A DNA stretch of 9,784 bases from Eggerthellaceae bacterium. GTDB lineage: Bacteria > Actinomycetota > Coriobacteriia > Coriobacteriales > Eggerthellaceae. The position numbers were made by a program, and so were the translations under genes. Shown piece after piece: positions 6,704 through 9,784 of this stretch. The notes below the pieces were generated by a model that saw only the letters and a list, made by a program, of their open reading frames with translations, was not told the DNA's origin and searched no databases. The DNA lies in NCBI GenBank assembly GCA_017559045.1, contig JAFYTB010000223.1, positions 1 through 9,784 on the forward strand, written 5' to 3'. Each line of letters begins with the position of its first letter. The first letter of the stretch is position 1.

Positions 6704-7996
6704 TTACTGCTCAGACAGAAGCTTTTCGACGGTTGCGAGTTTTACGCAACAACAGAAGACATCCATTGCTGTGCTCAGCTCATCAAGCGGCGGCAGGGTG
6801 GGGGCGATGCGGATGTTCGAATCATACGGATCTCGGCCGTAGGGCCACGTTGCTCCTGCGCCCGTCATGACAACGCCCGCCTCGCGTGCCAGCGATACGA
6901 CACGTTTTGCGGTTCCCTTGTATGCATCAAAGGAGACGAAGTAACCGCCGCGCGGGTTGGTCCACTCAGCGATACCCTCTTCTGCGAGATTTGCCTCGAG
7001 CTTCTCAAGAACCAACTCGAATTTCGGACGGATGATGGCTGCATGGGCGCTCATGTGCTCGGCGATACCCTCCGCGTCCTTAAGGAAGCGCACGTGTCGA
7101 AGCTGATTGAGCTTATCGTATCCGATAGCCTGAGCGCCTATCTGCTTTTTGGTCAGCGCGATGTTGGCCGGGCTTGCAGACATGGCTGCTACGCCGGCAC
7201 CAGGCAGGGTGATCTTGGAGGTGGAGGCGAACTTGAAGTAGCGGTCGGGGTTGCCCGCTTCGGTGCATGCCTATCCAATATCCAGCAGAGCATCTTGCAT
7301 GTCGACGTCATCATATAAGTGATGTACGCAATATGCGTTGTCCCAAATGATTCTGAAATCGCTTGCGGCGCACGTCATACTTGCAAGCCTGCGAACGACT
7401 TCATCTGAGTAGGTGATACCGCCGGGGTTCGAATACTTGGGTACGCACCAGATGCCCTTGATTTGGTCATCTTTGGCTACGAGTTCTTCGATGAGGTCCA
7501 TGTCCGGACCGCATTCGTTCATGGGAACGGGGATCATTTCAAAATCGAAGGCTTCGGTGATTGCGAAATGTCGGTCGTATCCCGGGGCAGGGCAGAGCCA
7601 CTTCACGCGGGTTTCCTTGCACCAGGGCTGACCCTCGGTTGTTCCAAAGTTGAAGCAGCGGGCGACGGTGTCGTACATGGCGGTGAGGCTCGAACTGCCG
7701 AATACGATAACGTTCTCCGGCTCATCGTCGAGCATGGATGCCATCAGGCGCTTGGCTTCGGGAATGCCATCAAGCACGCCATAGTTGCGGCAGTCGGTGC
7801 CATCTTCACTGCGCCAGCAGCTTTGGGAGTTCAGCGTATCGAGCATGGGCATGCTGAGCTCGAGTTGCTCGTCGGCAGGCTTGCCGCGAGCCATATTGAG
7901 GGAGAGCCCTCGTGCTACGAAGGATGCATATTCCTGCTCAAGAGCTTCAAGTTCGGTACGAAGCTGCTCGGCCGACATATCTAGAATTCGGGTCAT
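6704..7996 (-). pseudogene. aspT: AspT-type PLP-dependent aminotransferase interrupted by one in-frame amber codon
   Basis: Read through, this is a 430-codon fold-type I aminotransferase of the Aminotran_MocR type, close in length and sequence to Corynebacterium glutamicum aspartate aminotransferase AspT (about 426 residues, from memory). Motifs in order: ARGKPADEQL, VKWLCPAPGYDRHF, VPMNECGPDMD, the NP-G motif SNPGG, DNAY (PLP-binding Asp and Tyr), then TAG at 7273-7271 (codon 242), then FKFASTSKITLPGAG with the Schiff-base Lys261, and finally NIRIAPTLPP with the carboxylate-binding Arg. The frame is identical before and after the TAG, and no other lesion is seen. The start at 7996 has GAAAGGA 5 nt upstream; an ATG at 8020 lacks such a site. 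If terminated at TAG, the product loses the catalytic lysine, and the downstream part starting at Met 7183 also lacks it, so neither piece would be active. A recent mutation, an assembly error or suppression are all possible. Confidence 0.9.
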
Positions 7997-8064
7997 ATTT
8001 TTCCTTTCGCCTAAAAACATTTGGGCGATGTCCCATTAGTCCTAGTTGCTTTACTTAGATAAAG

Positions 8065-8070
8065 TATAAT
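8065..8070 (+). promoter_or_regulatory. Candidate -10 element for putP
   Basis: A perfect TATAAT lies 83 nt upstream of the preferred putP start. The best -35 at 16-nt spacing is the poor TAGTTG (8043-8048). Transcription would begin near 8077 and give a leader of about 75 nt. The interval 7997-8152 also has to hold the promoter for the divergent aminotransferase gene, for which I see no convincing pair; AGTATA at 8063-8068 reads TATACT on the minus strand and may be its -10, overlapping the putP one. Confidence 0.4.
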
Positions 8071-8152
8071 CCGTCCATCTTTAAGTATGGGAAAGGAATG
8101 TCCAGCGGCTTGGTTTTCTGAGACGGGGACACCAAAGGGGAAGTGTAGGATT

Positions 8153-9715
8153 ATGGTAGGGAATGATTTCTGGGTAGCGGTGGCGATGCTTCTTTACTTC
8201 GTCGTCGTCGTCCTCGTTGGCTTCATTTACACGAAGCGCTCCAATTCTTCGACTGAGGAATACTTCCTCGGTGGACGTAAGCTCGGTCCGTGGCTCACCG
8301 CTCTTTCTGCGGAAGCTTCCGACATGTCCGGTTGGCTTCTCATGGGTCTTCCCGGCGTCGCTTACTTCATGGGTGCATCTGATGCGCTGTGGACGGCTAT
8401 CGGTCTGGCCATCGGTACTTATCTGAACTGGAAGTTCATTGCAGCACGTTTGCGTAAGTACTCCGAGGTTGCTAATAACTCCATTACGCTCCCGGATTAC
8501 TTCTCCAATCGCTTCCATGACAATAAATCGATCCTCATGACCATCGCGGCTCTGCTCATCCTGGTGTTCTTCAGCATCTATGCGGGCAGCTGCTTCGTTA
8601 CGTGCGGCAAGCTGTTCTCCACGCTGTTCGGTCTTGATTACGCCACCATGATGATCATTGGCGCCATCATCGTGTTCCTTTACACCTTCGTGGGTGGCTA
8701 CCTTGCTGTTTGCACCACCGACCTCATCCAGGGTTCGCTCATGTTCGTTGCCCTGGTGACCATCTTCGTCGGTAGCGTCGTCCAGGCTGGCGGTCTTGAG
8801 AACACTATCGCTTTCCTTTCTGACATCCCTGGCTTCTTGTCTGCAACCACTATCGCAACGCCGCTCCTTGATGAGTCTGGTAAGCAGATCGTTGAGAACG
8901 GTATGCCGCTCTTCGGTGAGGCTAACACCTATGGCGTCATCACCATCGTCTCTGGCCTTGCTTGGGGTCTTGGCTACTTCGGTATGCCGCAGGTCCTCAT
9001 TCGCTTCATGAGCGTTCGTCATTCCAGCGACATCAAGAAGTCTCGTCTTATCGCTATGATTTGGCTGATCGTCTCCCTTTCCGCTGCTGTCTGCATCGGC
9101 CTCATCGGTCGCGCAGCTCTTCCGGTCGAGTTCCTTACTCAGGCTTCGGCAGAGAACGTGTTCATCATTCTCTCTAAGATGATTCTTCCGTCCTTCTTCT
9201 GCGGTCTGGTCGTCTCCGGTATCTTCGCTGCTGCAATGAGCTCCTCTTCTTCGTACCTGCTCATGTCCGGCTCCGCTGTGGCTAACAACATCTACAAGGG
9301 CCTCTTCAAGCGTAACGCCACCGATGCTCAGGTTATGATCGTTGCTCGCATCACCCTGGTTGCAGTCCTCATCTTCGGTTGCGCCATCTCCCTTGATCAG
9401 AACTCCTCGATTTTCAACATCGTGTCTTATGCATGGGCTGGTCTTGGCGCATCCTTCGGCCCCCTGATGATCCTGTCGCTCTACTGGCGTCGCACTACTC
9501 TGCAGGGTGCTGCCGCTGGTATGATCACCGGTGGTCTTACGGTTATCCTTTGGGATAAGTCCATCTCTCCGCTGGGTGGATGGTTTGGCGTTTACGAGTT
9601 GTTGCCGGGCTTCATTCTGTCCTTCATCGTCATCTTCGTTGTTTCGAAGCTTACCGCCGAGCCTTCTCAGGAGATCTACGACGAGTTCGATCACTACAAC
9701 GAGGCTGACCTGTAA
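8153..9715 (+). CDS. putP: Sodium/proline symporter (PutP-like, solute:sodium symporter family)
   Basis: This integral membrane protein of about 520 residues is predicted to import proline (or a related amino acid) with sodium. It aligns with E. coli PutP (502 residues) along its length: YFLGGRKLGPWLTALSAEAS, then DMSGWLLMGLPG with the sodium-site Asp57 (E. coli Asp55) and Trp61; LPDYFSNRF; WGLGYFGMPQVLIRFM (Trp271, Tyr275); AAAMSSSSSYLLM, where Ser363-Ser364 replace E. coli Ser340-Thr341; and SYAWAGLGASFGP. About 13 hydrophobic segments are expected from the family. The ATG at 8153 matches the family N-terminus; an ATG at 8087 would add 22 hydrophilic residues and has no ribosome-binding site. 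AAAGGGG lies 12 nt upstream and AGGA 2 nt upstream, so the site is not ideal. It is divergent from the aminotransferase gene. The stop falls inside a short tandem repeat. Confidence 0.92.
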   Translation: MVGNDFWVAVAMLLYFVVVVLVGFIYTKRSNSSTEEYFLGGRKLGPWLTALSAEASDMSGWLLMGLPGVAYFMGASDALWTAIGLAIGTYLNWKFIAARLRKYSEVANNSITLPDYFSNRFHDNKSILMTIAALLILVFFSIYAGSCFVTCGKLFSTLFGLDYATMMIIGAIIVFLYTFVGGYLAVCTTDLIQGSLMFVALVTIFVGSVVQAGGLENTIAFLSDIPGFLSATTIATPLLDESGKQIVENGMPLFGEANTYGVITIVSGLAWGLGYFGMPQVLIRFMSVRHSSDIKKSRLIAMIWLIVSLSAAVCIGLIGRAALPVEFLTQASAENVFIILSKMILPSFFCGLVVSGIFAAAMSSSSSYLLMSGSAVANNIYKGLFKRNATDAQVMIVARITLVAVLIFGCAISLDQNSSIFNIVSYAWAGLGASFGPLMILSLYWRRTTLQGAAAGMITGGLTVILWDKSISPLGGWFGVYELLPGFILSFIVIFVVSKLTAEPSQEIYDEFDHYNEADL

Positions 9716-9768
9716 GAGGTTGACCTGCAAGAGATCTTGATCCGCAAGAGGTTTTGATCCCGTCAAAG
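9706..9768 (+). repeat. Degenerate 15-17 nt tandem repeat spanning the putP stop codon
   Basis: TGACCTGTAAGAGGT (9706-9720), TGACCTGCAAGAGAT (9721-9735) and TGATCCGCAAGAGGT (9738-9752) are successive copies, followed by a degraded fourth copy starting TGATCCCGTCAAAG (9755-9768). The putP stop TAA (9713-9715) lies in the first copy; copies two and three have CAA at the same place. The first two copies are exactly 15 nt apart, so the codon frame is kept. Confidence 0.75.
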
Positions 9769-9784
9769 CAAAAGGCCCGCTTTC
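9763..9784 (+). terminator. Possible left half of a terminator after putP, cut by the window end
   Basis: The last bases, AAAGCAAAAGGCCCGCTTTC, have the A-tract followed by a GC-rich arm and a loop-like TTTC typical of the ascending half of an intrinsic terminator. The complementary arm (expected GCGGGCCTTTT) would lie just outside the window. The position right after the putP stop supports this, but the pairing cannot be seen. Confidence 0.35.

Noticed and set aside
7271..7273. Pyrrolysine or other programmed readthrough at the amber codon
   Set aside because: No stem-loop insertion element or pyl gene is visible, the enzyme family has no known need for an unusual residue there, and TAG ends two neighbouring genes normally. 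It remains only a remote possibility.
6704..7996. A frameshift explaining the split aminotransferase
   Set aside because: Both parts are in the same reading frame and the residues between them (ACTEAGNPDRYFKF...) match the family directly after the TAG, so it is a nonsense codon only.
8098..8121. A 7-codon leader ORF upstream of putP
   Set aside because: Its GGAAAGGA site abuts the ATG with no spacing, and the peptide (MSSGLVF) shows no attenuation-type codon run.
8087..8152. A longer putP start giving 22 extra residues
   Set aside because: It has no ribosome-binding site and adds residues absent from PutP proteins; the ATG at 8153 begins right before the first membrane segment.

Overview
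The window looks like chromosomal DNA from an anaerobic, amino-acid- and peptide-using actinobacterium, most likely of the class Coriobacteriia (gut Collinsella/Eggerthella-type organisms). This is inference. It rests on a pyruvate:ferredoxin oxidoreductase gene (anaerobic metabolism), a fused permease/ATPase of the kind annotated in Actinobacteria, an aminotransferase close to Corynebacterium AspT, and moderately GC-rich DNA with strongly biased codons. No rRNA, tRNA, CRISPR array, insertion sequence or phage gene is visible.

Layout. (1) 1-422, minus strand: the first 140 codons of pyruvate:ferredoxin oxidoreductase, cut by the window edge. (2) 423-872: a divergent intergenic region holding promoter candidates and an imperfect hairpin. 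(3) 873-6552, plus strand: a complete family-5 (peptide/nickel) ABC importer. It comprises a lipoprotein binding protein (oppA-like), a 250-nt gap with a strong hairpin and a palindromic -10 element, a permease (oppB-like), a single protein fusing the second permease to the first ATPase (oppC-oppD-like), and the second ATPase (oppF-like). A bidirectional terminator closes it at 6569-6601. (4) 6704-7996, minus strand: an AspT-type aminotransferase that is intact in frame except for one amber codon just ahead of the catalytic-lysine segment. (5) 8153-9715, plus strand: a PutP-type sodium/solute symporter whose stop codon lies inside a short degenerate tandem repeat. The window ends in what looks like the first half of a terminator.

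Together the genes suggest peptide import, amino acid (proline-like) import, transamination and oxidative decarboxylation of the resulting 2-oxo acids. That fits an amino-acid-fermenting lifestyle. I found no clearly new biological system. The points most worth checking are the amber codon in the aminotransferase, the permease-ATPase fusion whose C-terminal region has lost the usual cysteines, the regulatory structure between the binding-protein gene and the permease genes, and the tandem repeat across the putP stop.
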